From: Blakeslea trispora
Lineage: Eukaryota > Mucoromycota > Mucoromycetes > Mucorales > Choanephoraceae
NCBI GenBank assembly: GCA_025331445.1
Contig: JAIWNE010000150.1
Location: 1 to 64,000, forward strand
Length of the DNA stretch: 64,000 nucleotides
Direction: 5' to 3'
The translations under genes were made by a program, and so were the position numbers. Under the pieces are notes generated by a model that was given only the letters and a program-made list of their open reading frames with translations, was not told the origin of the DNA and ran no database searches. Positions 20,051 to 30,751 of the stretch are shown in pieces (positions within the stretch are counted from its first letter, which is position 1; each line of letters begins with the position of its first letter).

Positions 20051-21827
20051 ATTTGCGGTGCTGACCGAGCGAAAAAAGAAGATTGAAGCATATATATTAT
20101 TAGACAGATCAATTTTTATTACTTTTCGCTGACATTCAAATAAAAGAAGATAAAGCCAATCATATTTCTTATATGTGTGTTCGTATGTCTCACTAAATTC
20201 TAGTCAGAATTTACTTCGACACTAGAATTTAGATAGTGTGCCCAAGTGAAAAATAAAATTTCGTGTTTAATCGTATTTTCAAAGAAAAGCCTTTATCTTT
20301 TGCTTTATTTTGTTCTCTCTGCGGAGCAGGCCAGTCCTTTGCGGCACCTGCGAAGTGAGGCCTCCCTGAAAAGGTCCCCCTGAAAAGGGCTAATGAAGCC
20401 GTTTTATCTTAAATTTAAAAAAAAAGCGCTGATTTGTCAGTGTACAATAGAAATTAAACTAGTCAAAGAATTACTGTTTATTAAGTGAAATAGAGTGTGG
20501 TATTTATAGAGAAGTTGACTGTGTCAAGTCTTAGACGTTTATCAAAGGGTTCACTTAGATGACCAGGATATGCATTGATAGATTGAGATTGAATATACTC
20601 TATCTTGGGTTTGTGGGATATAGAACCCTCGTTGTAACATTTAGAAGTTATTAGTTATGGAATTTGCATATCAAACCCTGAACATTTTCACGTTACATCA
20701 CATCAGCTAAGATGATCTGGCTTTTATTATGTTATGAGGTCATTTTGAATTATGCTATGTTGTATGCTAGACACAACAAGCGCTATCTTGAATATGCAGA
20801 ATTTGATGCTGCTAGACTTTACTTTTACCTTACCTTTAATAACAACCTTTTCTTCCTCTGTTGTGATTTCAGAAGGGTATCTCCTGTCATCCTTTTGCAT
20901 TCAAGACCTATAGGATTCAACGACAGACTGTGGACTTTAGTCGCACTACTATTCCTTTTATATAAAGAGATTGACGAAAGAAACTACCACGATGCTGAGC
21001 ATCATTCGGTATCTTTATAGATATTACGTCACCATCCAGTTATCCAATTATCTGTGTTCCTTTGAAGACTCTTGGTGTGTTGTCTGAGTTATATAAAGAG
21101 TATTTCAATAAAGCATTAAAACAAAGATCAAAGTACAAAGTACAAATCTGTTTACTTATTGCACAAAGCCTGACTCTATTTCAACTATCATCCTCGCTGC
21201 ATATAGCTACGGCTACATGGTCACGGCTTCTCTACTCTGTTTATCAAGCACTTTGTAATCTTGATTAAAGCAAATTATTCTTATTCTGTTGCGCAATATA
21301 ACAGCAACGTCAAAAAGTGACAGTAATAGCTACATGTTGGCCTCAAACACGTTCTTCTTTCTCTTTCTCTCTTATCACTGTAAAGCAACCACATCTTGTC
21401 ATAGTGTTCTGTTGCGTCTCAAATCCAAGCAAATGCTCTTGTATGACTGCATGTATTGTGGTGTTATACTTTGTACTTTTGACACAAGTCAATGGCTATA
21501 TAAAATCTGATTGAACTGCATCTCCAATTTCTTGCATTCGTTTCTTGTCTTGCTTCCATTACTATTTCTTGTATTGCAAATCATACAGTGTCCCTCTCTT
21601 TTCTTTTCTTTTTTCCAATATGTTTGTACTCAATCATATATTCTTAATGCCAAGTTAGATCCAGAATCCGATTCAGTGATTCTTTGAACTGTAGTTCAGA
21701 TCAGGCGGTTATGGTTTAATATAAGAAGATGTCACAAAGAAGAATCATTGAAGCAAACTCAAAAATCTCAAACACATTTAAACAGGAAGTCAAAAGATTA
21801 TATAAAGATAGAAACACAAGCAGGATA
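20051..21827. other. DIRS-type 5' flank and long stretch without a recognisable gene
   Basis: Near the ORF1 start there is a small hairpin (TAAATTCTAG 20194-20203 with CTAGAATTTA 20222-20231) and a GC-richer patch with repeated CCCTGAAAAGG (about 20370-20395), possibly terminal-repeat sequence. Frames at 20712-21020 and 21062-21510 (plus) are open but match nothing I recognise. Confidence 0.4.
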
Positions 21828-22904
21828 TTACAACGAAGACAAGACACTGTTTCTCCAAGAGAAGATGACAGGCATGTCTTCAACAAATTTCTTTAATTGA
21901 ACAATGTCCTTTGGACATTCGATTTGTGCACAGCACTTTCTTACAAATTGGTTTTCAACTTTGGCAACTTTTTCTAATGACAAAACATTGTCTACACAAA
22001 TAGATAATTTGAAAAGCAACGTAAATGTTAGATTCCTTTGAACACAGTATGTTGAGAATAGTTGACACTTACTGTAATATAGTACAACGTGGATTTGGGA
22101 AAGATTCTTTTCCCTGATGGCTTGCTTACAACAATCATATATTTTTTTTGTGTCTGACAAAAGCTTTCCTTTTGAATGGGTGCTTATGCCCCCAGCGAAT
22201 TCTACAACAATCACTGGGTGATTGTTGACCAAGGAACTGGCCAAGCCATCCAACTTGGTGTTTTGACAGCTTTCTGTTAGCACCTCAACCCTAAATATAT
22301 ATACACATTATTCAGATTAGCATTGCAATAACTTTTATCGTCAACGGACTTACCATTTGAAGCTGATTTCATGCATGTGCGGCATGAAAATGTTATTAAG
22401 TATGGGGAAGCTGGTGAAAGTGGCAGCAGTTCTTTCCCTCTGGGAGGGCTGATTGGACAGGAGGGCGACTCGATCATCCTCAAGAAATGATGACAGAGGT
22501 GGAGCACTGTATCATAGTCTTCATGTACAGCAGGATCAAAGACGGCTGTCTGAAACTCCGAGTAGGCAAATAGAGCCCTCCTGAATGACATTGCAGAGTT
22601 GGGAGCAGCACCAAGACGAGAAAGAAGAGACCGGCATTCCGGCGACAAGTTGGGACCAACCAAAGCAACTTTAGATGTCAAAGACTCTATTTCTTCGGCG
22701 GTGAGTCGCTGGGCCTAAAATTAATCAAAACATGTATTACTGAAATTTGAGAAAAATTAGAGCACAGCCACATGATATAAGAATTTAGTACTAGACGCGA
22801 ATAAACTTACATAGATTAAGCCTGAATCAACCTGAGAGGGGGGGGGTTTAAGGGGGAGAGTTGTCCTTCCCTCTAAAAAACTGTGTATAGATTACCTCCA
22901 ACAT
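21828..22904 (-). pseudogene. PD-(D/E)XK nuclease-like family gene with frameshift
   Basis: Likely exons: 22904-22896 (MLE), about 22842-22820 (VDSGLIY), then from about 22711 AQRLTAEEIESLTSK, SPECRSLLSRLGAAPNSA and YDTVLHLCHH. Near 22485-22497 the reading must change frame to give LEDDRVALLSNQPSQRERTA and FMPHMHEISFKW. A GT-AG intron (about 22354-22287) then joins VEVLTESCQNTKLDGLASSL and HPVIVVEFAGG. KLDG...VVEFA resembles the D...E-x-K core of a PD-(D/E)XK fold, with Ala where Lys is expected. After another intron (about 22072-21994) the frame ends at 21828. The frameshift makes this copy a probable pseudogene. Confidence 0.5.
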
Positions 22905-23571
22905 AGAAAAAACTAAAGCGTAAACATTGTCTTAGTTTTTCTGTTTCTTAGACATCGTTTTAGCTCTTGAATGGATCGCTTACCTCTTCTTAAGAAAAGA
23001 ACAAATAAAAAAAGGCCTATTCATTTTGATCAGTACAGATATGCGACAACAATCATGATGAAATATATGCCTTTTTTCCAAACAGTTACTCTTCTGCATG
23101 TCATCTAGACAGCAAGAAAACGCGCAGTAATTAATCTAAGAGATCATTAGCAATTATTTCACAGCCTAAAGAACAGCCTTGTTACCTTTGTTTGTAATGT
23201 AATCATTCTAAATAATAATCAAAGAAAGAAAAGAAGGAAAAGGTACTTTTTTTTTTCTTTTGTTTTTATAAATTAGATTGACCACATTACTGATCAATTG
23301 TTCTCATTGGCTGATATATTGATTGTTTGTTTGTTCTTTGTGTAAATTGGTCTGGGCTCTGCTATAAACAATGAACACCCTGGTTCTTTATTTAACAATA
23401 CAAAAAGACCAAATCTTCATTCTAATCATGAAAAGAGTAAAGCTTGATGTAGATCATTTACCTTGATTATTGTTCATTATTCTGTAGTGAAAAGAAAAAA
23501 AAAAGAGTAGGATGATACATTAATGCCTTTGCATCAGTGAAAGCATGCGAGTAAATCATGTCATACAAATC
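22713..23571. repeat. Direct duplicate of 57716-58530
   Basis: Upstream region of the preceding gene, repeated in the same orientation at 57716-58530 with high identity; it starts GGGCCTAAAATTAATC in both. This copy carries about 30 extra bases at 23518-23548. The match ends at ...CATGTCATACAAAT in both places. Confidence 0.88.
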
Positions 23572-23572
23572 A

Positions 23573-24350
23573 TATATATACTGTCGATTTGCTGAATGAA
23601 AAGGTACTCGAACTGATGCCTGGTGAATCCGTCACTTTGACTTCGGCAGATAAAGCCGACTATTCACAAGAAGAAAATGCCAGCAATGAAGTCTACAGAG
23701 TTTCTGATGAGTATCTTCAAACGCAGAACCCAGGCAACTTTCCTCCTGCAAAGTTGAGCTTGAAAGTAGGCTGTATTGTAATGCTCTTAAGAAATCTTGA
23801 CCCACAAAAAGGCCTTTGCAATGGCAGCAGATTGGTAGTTAAAGAAATAGGCCAATACGTATTGAAAGTGGTGGTCCTCAACAACAGTCGATCCAACCAA
23901 GAACAAGTTGAGCTCATTCCTCGAATAGAACTAGCAACCTTAGAAGATGAGTATCCCTTCATATTGTCAAGAAAACAATTTCCTGTCAAACTAAGTTTTG
24001 CCATGACTATCAACAAGTCGCAAGGTCAATCACTTTCTAACGTTGGGATTGACCTCCGTACTTCACCATTCACACATGGCCAACTATATGTTGCTTTCTC
24101 TCGCTCCACCAACTTACAAGGCATACATGTCTTGCATAAATCTGATCCTTCTAACCAACAAAATCTCATCGATAATATCATCTTTCCAGAACTCCTGATC
24201 TAATTTACATACTTAACCACAAAATATATCTTATAAAATAAATTTTCATCTATAACAATATATGTGTGCTTCAGAAAGCAGAACTAATTCAGCATCCGAA
24301 CCGTGAGGCGACGACGACCGTAAAACGAGCGTAGCGAGTAGGCCGGCTAG
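23573..24350 (+). mobile_element. 5'-truncated Helitron, 3' end present
   Basis: The fragment contains the C-terminal part of the Helitron helicase and finishes with a GC-rich tail ending GGCCGGCTAG (24341-24350), followed by T. A short palindromic GC-rich tail and a CTRR terminus inserted at A/T are the Helitron 3' hallmark. The left edge coincides with the end of the direct duplicate at 23571, so truncation occurred there. Confidence 0.75.
23589..24203 (+). pseudogene. Helitron Rep/Pif1-like helicase, C-terminal fragment (about 204 aa)
   Basis: Contains VGCIVMLLRNLDPQKGLCNG (Pif1 motif V region), FAMTINKSQGQSL (motif VI region), and LYVAFSRSTNLQG, the typical end of Pif1/Helitron helicases. 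The frame is open upstream to about 23575 (TVDLLNEKVLELMPGES), where the sequence changes to unrelated repeat DNA. The Rep nuclease, Walker A and most helicase motifs are absent, so it cannot function. No frame breaks are seen in what remains, suggesting the loss is not very old. Confidence 0.85.
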
Positions 24351-24507
24351 TATCTGAATACCCAAAAAAAAATCTTTGTACTTTGTATTACTTATTTGAC
24401 AGTAAATACTACTTCAATATGGGGTTTCATTTCTGAAATAGTTTTCTTGAAACAATTTAGGGCTTGTCAATCATATCAAAAGTTCAAAAGTGCAATTGAG
24501 TCCCCCC

Positions 24508-24558
24508 TTGAATACTTTCTTTGAATACTTTCTTTGAATACTTTCTTTGAATACTTTC
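24508..24558 (+). repeat. 13-bp minisatellite, four units (TTTGAATACTTTC)
   Basis: Four tandem units here versus two in the inverted duplicate at 56551-56575. Confidence 0.9.
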
Positions 24559-24783
24559 AAAGGTCATTAGTCGGATATTTAGTTGGTCGGCTCAAAGCAA
24601 ATTTTCAACGTTGCTTGTCGTTCCTAAACCAACCGTTGTTGCCTTCGCTTCGACTTCCAATGTGGTACTAGGCTTTCAGCCACGCTTTATTTTCGATGTA
24701 TAAAATAGAGGGGCTCAATAACACTACATCTTTTTCTACATGAGATTTTCTACATTTGTGGGGTTCTAATTTTACCCCACGTA

Positions 24784-25018
24784 CACTATTTCCGGAAATT
24801 ATTCGCTCACAAAAAGAAATAGGCTTTCTGCTCAAACTTTAACAAAGAATAATGACAAAATTCTCGAAGGTCACTAATCAAGACCTTGTTGCAAGCATCT
24901 TGAATTCTCATAGTCATGGTCTCTTCCTCCAATAGCTTTTCCCTTTTAAGCTTGCTCTTGACCACTGACCAAAACTGCTCAATAGGATTGAGTTCTGAGG
25001 ATGGAGGTGAGTTGTTCT
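24784..25018 (-). pseudogene. Tc1/mariner-like transposase C-terminal fragment
   Basis: The minus-strand frame gives SPPSSELNPIEQFWSVVKSK followed by KLKREKLLEEETMTMRIQ and a stop at 24807. PP-x-S-x-E-L-N-P-I-E-x-F-W is the third catalytic motif of Tc1/IS630 transposases. Everything N-terminal is missing. The stop is followed by GAATAATTTCCGGAAATAGT (24785-24804), likely terminal-repeat sequence, since it recurs elsewhere. Upstream the fragment runs straight into an opposite-strand PD-(D/E)XK exon. Confidence 0.75.
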
Positions 25019-25596
25019 TTTGTGAGTTCAAGGCAACCAACGGCAAGTCACTTGCTCAATACCAACAGAGCAAGTCATGTTGCTTGAATGCCACAATTGC
25101 TCACAAGATGTTGAGGCTCTTTGTTGATGAGCATGTGGTTTTTTTTTTGTGTGGACAGGTAACTATATTGCTGTATAATCATCAAGCCGTTCAAAGCTAA
25201 TCATAGTGATAGGTTATTATGGTGAGTTTTGCTCACGTAAGGAGCATGAAGGAGTGTTTGCCTTCCGGCTCGTTGAGCCATTTGTAATCCCAACAGAGGC
25301 AATACAGATTGATAAAAATATTGCCAAAACATTTATGATGTTGATAAGTTGGAAGGTAAGCAAATTAGTTTGGTCCGTTCTCTTTTCTTATGTATTTCTT
25401 CTTTTTGGATTGTGTAGAAGCACTTGTTAATGTTAAGCAACAAATTGAAGAAGAACAAGATAAAGCCAGCAAGAAGTCAGAGGGAGTACCCTTCTGTTTG
25501 TTTCACTGCAATGAAGCAAAAACGAAGAAAATTGCACAAATAAACTTATACCCTTACCCGTTTTTAGCATGTCTTACAATTGCACTACTTACCAGA
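25005..25596 (+). pseudogene. PD-(D/E)XK nuclease-like family gene, 3' part, copy 1
   Basis: Begins abruptly at the Tc1 junction with GGELFFCEFKATNGKSLAQY (E-F-K of the PD-(D/E)XK core), then LNATIAHKMLRLFVDEHV. After a probable intron and a frame disturbance near 25200 come IGYYGEFCSRKEHEGVFAF, RLVEPFVIPTEAIQIDKN and TFMMLISWK. Another GT-AG intron (about 25356-25418) leads to a Lys/Glu-rich end. The N-terminal half, including the first Asp of the motif, is lost. The order (ExK, 'IGYYG' strand, 'VIPTE' segment) parallels the copies at 18 and 50 kb (ExK, 'HMGQCYM', 'ITFPSTYEE'). Confidence 0.5.
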
Positions 25597-25842
25597 TAGA
25601 AAACAATAAAATAAAATACATTAAAAAAACTGCTTTAGAAGATGACTCATTTCAACTAAGAGTATCAGTTGTGCAATGCTTACTGTTAGAAAAGAGAGAG
25701 ATACTTAAGGAAATATTCATGAGTTTAGATTTGCTCGATAATGTTCACTCCATTGTATTTTAAACATCAATAATTGAATTTTCATTTCAGTGCCTTTATG
25801 TTTTGCAGCTTGAATTCGATGGTTTTTTATTTATTTATTTAA

Positions 25843-26280
25843 ATGTTATTGTTCAAAGGATCAGCTATTTTATGTTTTTATTCAAATGGCATGATGCAAG
25901 GTCATTGTATTGATGGTCATCAGTCCCCTTATAGTTTAGCAGGAAGTCATCAAATAGATAAAGTGGATCCACTTCACCATGACTGCATGGAACCCGATGA
26001 TTTCTATTCACTCTTGATCTGTCCCCATCACAACCCTACTGAGAAGATCGCCTTGACTGTGCGACGTCCTAAAGAAGACGATGCAGGTGGACTCTGCACG
26101 CATCCAAATGAGGAGGAAGCCAATCAACATCATTCACTTTCATTTGAAACGCATCAGTTTTTGACAGGTCAAAAGGCTTTAGCTATTCGAAGTAAATATT
26201 TTTCGGGTGTTTATTCTGATCAAGAAGCGGTTATCTGTATTGGGCCTATGGAATTCAGTAAAGAAGACTTGCAGGAATAA
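25843..26280 (+). CDS. Hypothetical protein (145 aa), possibly the truncated 3' part of a larger gene
   Basis: A single open frame, His- and Glu/Asp-rich (GHCIDGHQSPYSLAGSHQ, PLHHDCMEPDDFYSLLICPH, VRRPKEDDAGGLCTHP), ending SKEDLQE. Codon use and composition look coding (mixed residues, no low complexity) and it is not part of the flanking duplicated repeat. I recognise no family. The region just upstream (25600-25840) is repeat-derived, so the true 5' exons may have been displaced by insertion. Confidence 0.45.
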   Translation: MLLFKGSAILCFYSNGMMQGHCIDGHQSPYSLAGSHQIDKVDPLHHDCMEPDDFYSLLICPHHNPTEKIALTVRRPKEDDAGGLCTHPNEEEANQHHSLSFETHQFLTGQKALAIRSKYFSGVYSDQEAVICIGPMEFSKEDLQE

Positions 26281-26921
26281 AAAGATAACATTTCTTTCTC
26301 TTTTTGTATGAGGCGGTCAATTTGATTTGTTCCGAAAGTAAGGCATGGATGACTCCAAAGTACTTACGTAAACACAGCCACTTTGATTGATACTCAAAGT
26401 TATAGCTGTCATTTTTTCTTTTTTCGCGCACAAAAAAAAAGTAAGCAGTAGTAGAGCATTTTTTTAGATTGATTTTTTTCAATAAACAACAGGTTTATGC
26501 CCACTCTTCTTTTTCGAATAAAAAACAAATGGTTGATTCTGGACATAGACTATAAGTTGACTAGCACTGTCAAATCTTCTGGGGGCACATCTAACTAGCT
26601 TTTGTTGATTATTGAGCATTTACTATACCATGTCTATCCATGCAACTCTGAATTAAGCCTTATTGCTGTCATTAAAATGGTTCTGTTGAATGCACAGATA
26701 TTGTTCGAGTAGCTATGGTAACTGTATCGAAAGAACAGTTAAGCTGTTGGTCTGTTTCTTCAGATAGCCATTCTGGGTTTTATATTTCGACCAATCAATT
26801 CTGTTTTGCCATAGTCTCTTCCTCTTTAAGATTCCGTCATAAGTTTGTAGGATTATTCTCGCTTCCTTTTTTTGTCTTTTCTTTTCTTTTTCTAAACCAT
26901 TTCTTTATTTTATTCAAAACT
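26281..26921. promoter_or_regulatory. Upstream region of the HAD phosphatase gene
   Basis: No gene seen. A long pyrimidine run (about 26868-26915) directly precedes the ATG at 26922, as is common upstream of fungal start codons. Confidence 0.4.
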
Positions 26922-27868
26922 ATGGTTCAAATACAAGTCTTCACTGATTTTGATGGCACATTGTCCTTGGATGGTAAAAACAAAAGTTTTTATTGCTTCT
27001 TTTCAGAATTTATATTGAATCAAGTTTAATAGATACCGGCCTTTTGTTGATTGATGATCATCGCTCTTTGGGCCCTGAGCGCAGAAGAGTACTCGAGCAC
27101 GAAATCATGGATGGTGTCAAATCTTACAAGTAAACCAAACAAAAATTTAGCAGCTTTTTTTTTTCTTTTTATTTAAATAATTGATTGTAGAGATGCACTT
27201 CAGGAAATGTGGGATGCTGTTCATATTTCTTGGGAAGAAGCTTGGTCTGAATACCTTGATCGTAACGTATTTCTAGGTAACATTAAAAGAACAAAAGCTT
27301 ATACCTTTATTTATACAAGATTGCAAAATCGATCCTGGATTCCCTGAATTCTATGATTATTGCCGTGAAAGAAACTTTCCTGTCACTGTAGTTAGTAGTG
27401 GTCTTTCTCCTTTGGTTGAAAAGATCATGGTTAACTTTTTAGGTGAAAAAGCCAAGGAAATTGAAGTCGTGGCCAACAATGGTAAAATTGAAGGCAGAAA
27501 TTGGCAGATTATCTGGAGAGATGATAGTATCTATGGCAATGATAAATCAAGAAGTAAGTTGTTCATTCTATATAAACACTTAATTAAATCCCCATATAGC
27601 ACTTGCAAAGGCTCGTGCAGCAGCCGATCAAGATACCATCTTTGTGTTTTGCGGTGATGGTGTATCTGACATCTCAGCAGCCAAGCATGCTGATGTCTTG
27701 TTTGCTCGTCGCCATCGTGATTTGGAATTTTATTGTAAGCGAGAGGATATACCTTTTATTGCCTTTGATACTTTCAAGGATGTCCAACAGGTTGTAGAGA
27801 AACTTGTGGATGGCAAAGCTCATATCGAAAGATCAGACAGTGGATTCTGTCAAGTAGTCGAGCACTAG
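26922..27868 (+). CDS. HAD-superfamily phosphatase, phosphoserine-phosphatase/MtnX-like (245 aa, 5 exons)
   Basis: Exons 26922-26973, 27033-27129, 27191-27276, 27320-27553 and 27600-27868; phase closes over 738 nt. HAD motif I is TDFDGTLS (residues 8-15; Asp9 nucleophile, Asp11 acid/base). Motif II is in VTVVSSGLSPLV, and motif IV is FCGDGVSDISAAKHAD. The layout and length match the fungal 2,3-diketo-5-methylthio-1-phosphopentane phosphatase/phosphoserine phosphatase-like group that acts on small phosphoesters, with a helical cap (LGPERRRVLEHEIMDGVKSY, EEAWSEYLDR). The substrate is uncertain: methionine salvage or serine synthesis are both possible. No targeting signal. Confidence 0.88.
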
Positions 27869-28299
27869 ATTTTTTAGACAATCAGATTAGAATAAATCGC
27901 TCATATGTATGTGTCATATCTTCAAATTGAGATCAAGACAAGCAGAATTGAGGCATTCACAGCTGACAAAATTGACTATTTTTTGTCAATGATTTTATAG
28001 AACAAAAGCAAAGTTCAAAAAGGACTATGGAGATAACTAAACTCACAACAAAATCGATATACGGCGAGAGTCTTACAGTATGTGATATATCTCATTTACA
28101 GTCTGCTATCCTTCCTCCAAAACCAAAAGGCGTAAATATTCTGGTTTATCTGTTTTTGTTTATTCATCCTTATCTTTCTCTTTATAAATTTATTTGTTGG
28201 TATTTTTTTTTTTTTTTGCTAAGCTTTGCCTGACAGTCTATCCCAATAATGTAACGTCGAGCACCTCCTGATTTAAGTACGTTGATACGAAGAACATAT
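27869..28299. other. Intergenic, no firm gene
   Basis: A 30-odd-codon frame at 28027 (MEITKLTTKSIYGESLTVCD) ends in a T-rich stretch. It may be a decayed 5' exon of the transposase relic that follows, but I cannot link it. Confidence 0.3.
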
Positions 28300-29310
28300 C
28301 CAAATGCACTTGCGTTGACATGCTAAAAAAACAAGAAAAATAGCAACAACACCTCCACCAGATGATAATGGGGCACCATCCTCTTCGACAGTACTCAAAA
28401 GAAAATGTAAGTTTGTGTTGTATATAAATACAATATTACAATTGCTTACATAATGTATGTTGCTAACAGGTAAACAAACCAAGCAAAGTGCCGCCCTTCT
28501 TCTACCATTGGCGAAGCCTTTCCTGACTTGAAGATAGCTCTTGTAGGAGTCTATTATCATTTGGTCAAAAAGTGTAATTTCTCTTTGAGAATCAGAGAGA
28601 AATATCTAAAAGTACGAAACTCGGAAAGAATGCGAAATGAGAGATATGCAAAAACCTCTCAGTGGAAAGAAACTGGTGTCGATTTCATGAAGAATTGGAT
28701 GTTCATTGATGAGTCTGGCTTCAACTTGCATTTGGCGAGAACTCAAGCATGGTTCAAGAAAGGCCTTCTTGCTATTTTCAAGGTGCACACATAAAAGGGA
28801 CCAAACATTAGTTTGGTTGGGTGCATCAGTCCAAGTGAACTGGTAAGTCTATCAAAAGTGGAGTTACTAAAGGCTGATGACGCTGAGAAGCTCAGGAAAG
28901 AAATTGTGCCAAAGAAGGACAAGCAGCCTTAAAAAAAAAGGTACTACTACTTATCATGTAGTGAAACTTCATAGAAAGTGTGCTGGATACTCTTCATCAG
29001 AATGATGTGAAAGGCTTCTATATTATGATGAATAACTGTCGAGTATACCACTCAGAGTTTATAGAGGATCTTATCGGCAAGCAAGGATACAAAAGTCTTT
29101 TTCCTTTTGTTTACTCTGCTATCCTTAATCCCATAGAGTTCTACTGGTCTAAAATCATGCGAAATGTTAGACGAGAGTCCTTAACAAACAAGGACACTTT
29201 AATGTCAAGAATCCAAGAAGCTGAGTCTTCAGTTACTCCTGAAGATTGCAGAGGATGAATAAGACTTTCGATCACATATTGGGATAAATGTTTGAATAAA
29301 GAACTCAATT
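28300..29310 (+). pseudogene. Tc1/IS630-like transposase, decayed
   Basis: Plus-strand pieces in changing frames: PPDDNGAPSSSTVLKRK with a probable GT-AG intron (about 28408-28469); IALVGVYYHLVKKCNFSL; then WMFIDESGFNLHLARTQAWF (first Asp intact), a break with stops at 28792-28935, and IMMNNCRVYHSEFIEDLI, where the family has the second catalytic Asp but this copy has Asn. The final piece is SAILNPIEFYWSKIMRNVRRE (Glu intact). Multiple stops and the D-to-N change make it non-functional. It is a different subfamily from the fragment at 24.8 kb. Confidence 0.75.
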
Positions 29311-29560
29311 CGGTTTGATGCTCTTAAAGAATTTGTTAGATTTGTCCAGAATCAATCATTATTCCAAATATCTTGATCTTTACTTTTTTTCACCATCATT
29401 TTTTTTTTGTTTGTTCGTGTAAGCAAAGCAAGACAGAATCGGAAGGATTTGTAACATTCAATCTCCGACCGCGCACTCTTTTTTTTTTTTTCTTCTCCAG
29501 AGTGTTTAATCAGAGAGTAGACACCAAATTTGAGAATCCTCCCTTTTTTTGTAAAGAAAG

Positions 29561-30535
29561 ATGGTAAATGGCAATTCTAAAAAAGATGATAGCTTAAAGA
29601 AGAAAAGAAAAGCAGCATGAATTGGATGATGGAGTCGCAGGTGCTTGATGGATGGATGGATGTACAAAAGATGACAAAAAGCAAACTCATGCACACACAC
29701 ACACACACTTACACACACAAAGAATGGGCGATTCAATACCCAAAAGAGAAAAGAAAGAGCTGGAGAGAATGCGAATGATGGCTTGTTGTTTCCTTACTTA
29801 TCACATGTTGACTATGGACAACATCAAAAAGAAAAAGAGAGAAGCAACCGCAATACAGCTTGTATCAGTCATGTCCTTTTATATCTGCAACTTGTCAGCT
29901 TTCATCACTTTATGCAGTCTTTTTCTATCTTCTATAAGCTATACATCTATATAGAGAGAAAGAGTGTTTGAAAACTAACATTTTTTCTTTATTCTTTGTG
30001 ATGCGCAATATAGTCTCTCGTCGTTCCCGAAAGAACTACTGTAAGCATTCAATATAACTACGCAACTACAAGAAAACTAACTTTTTCTTTTTCTACATAG
30101 TTCCAACACATTATCCGTCTCCTTAACACTAACGTTGACGGTCGTGTCAAGATCCAAATCGCCTTGACTTCCATCAAGGGTGTTGGTCGTCGTTTCGCCA
30201 ACATTGCCTGTAAGAAGGCTGATGTCGATCTTGCCAAGAGAGCTGGTGAACTCTCTTCTGAAGAATTGGAACGTATTGTCACTATCCTCCAAAACCCCGC
30301 TCAATACAAGATCCCCAACTGGTTCCTTAACAGACAAAAGGATATTGTTGACGGCAAGTCTTCTCAAGTCATCTCTAACGTTCTTGACACCAAGTACCGT
30401 GAAGATCTCGAACGTTTGAAGAAGATCCGTAACCACCGTGGTCTCCGTCACTACTGGGGTGTCCGTGTTCGTGGTCAACACACCAAGACTACCGGTCGTC
30501 GTGGTCGTACCGTTGGTGTCTCCAAGAAGAAATAA
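29561..30535 (+). CDS. RPS18: 40S ribosomal protein S18 (uS13), 154 aa, 3 exons
   Basis: The last exon (30101-30535) encodes [20 protein letters not shown] through to [16 protein letters not shown], unmistakably uS13. Exon 2 is 30014-30040 (SLVVPERTT). The start codon is placed at 29561-29563, immediately followed by GTAAAT, giving a ~450-nt first intron just after ATG, a common arrangement in fungal ribosomal protein genes. This start is inferred because no other in-frame ATG precedes exon 2. Compared with human S18, the protein has two extra residues (RTT versus K) before FQH. Codon use is strongly biased to C-ending codons, as expected for a highly expressed gene. It acts in the small-subunit head. 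Confidence 0.92.
29640..29712. repeat. GATG and CA microsatellites inside the RPS18 first intron
   Basis: (GATG)n at about 29647-29662 and an interrupted (CA)n at about 29691-29718. Confidence 0.7.
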
Positions 30536-30751
30536 ACAAGGTAAAGCTCATAAAGATTTATCAGCATTTTTGGGAAAGAAACTAACTTTGCTTGTAGTTC
30601 ATCACTCATTTCTTTTTCTTTCTTTCTTATACACATCTATATTTTTCCTTTTCAAGTGAGGAAAAAAGGTGGGGGGAAACTTTCACGAAAAATAAAAAAA
30701 AATAGCAAGTCAATTCTTTACAAATAGTTTCTTTTTCTTTTTCTTTTTCTT

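Larger units (their letters stand above)
24351..25596. repeat. Segmental duplication copy 1 (inverted relative to 55533-56730)
   Basis: The block from ...TATCTGAATACCC to ...CTTACAATTGCACT is repeated in reverse complement at 55533-56730. It carries the same Tc1-like fragment, the same PD-(D/E)XK-like fragment and the same minisatellite. Differences include four versus two minisatellite units and a 12-bp segment (CTCCATCC region, about 25004-25015) missing in the other copy. Confidence 0.9.

Noticed and set aside
24916..25200. Treating the whole plus-strand frame from 24916 as one protein
   Set aside because: The first ~30 codons are antisense to the Tc1 transposase fragment; only the part after the junction resembles the nuclease family.
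27869..28240. Possible small gene starting at 28027
   Set aside because: About 35 coding-like residues followed by T-rich hydrophobic sequence; no splice partner found.
30077..30481. Minus-strand frame opposite RPS18
   Set aside because: Antisense shadow of a highly codon-biased ribosomal gene. The same applies to 46893-47405 opposite RPL23.
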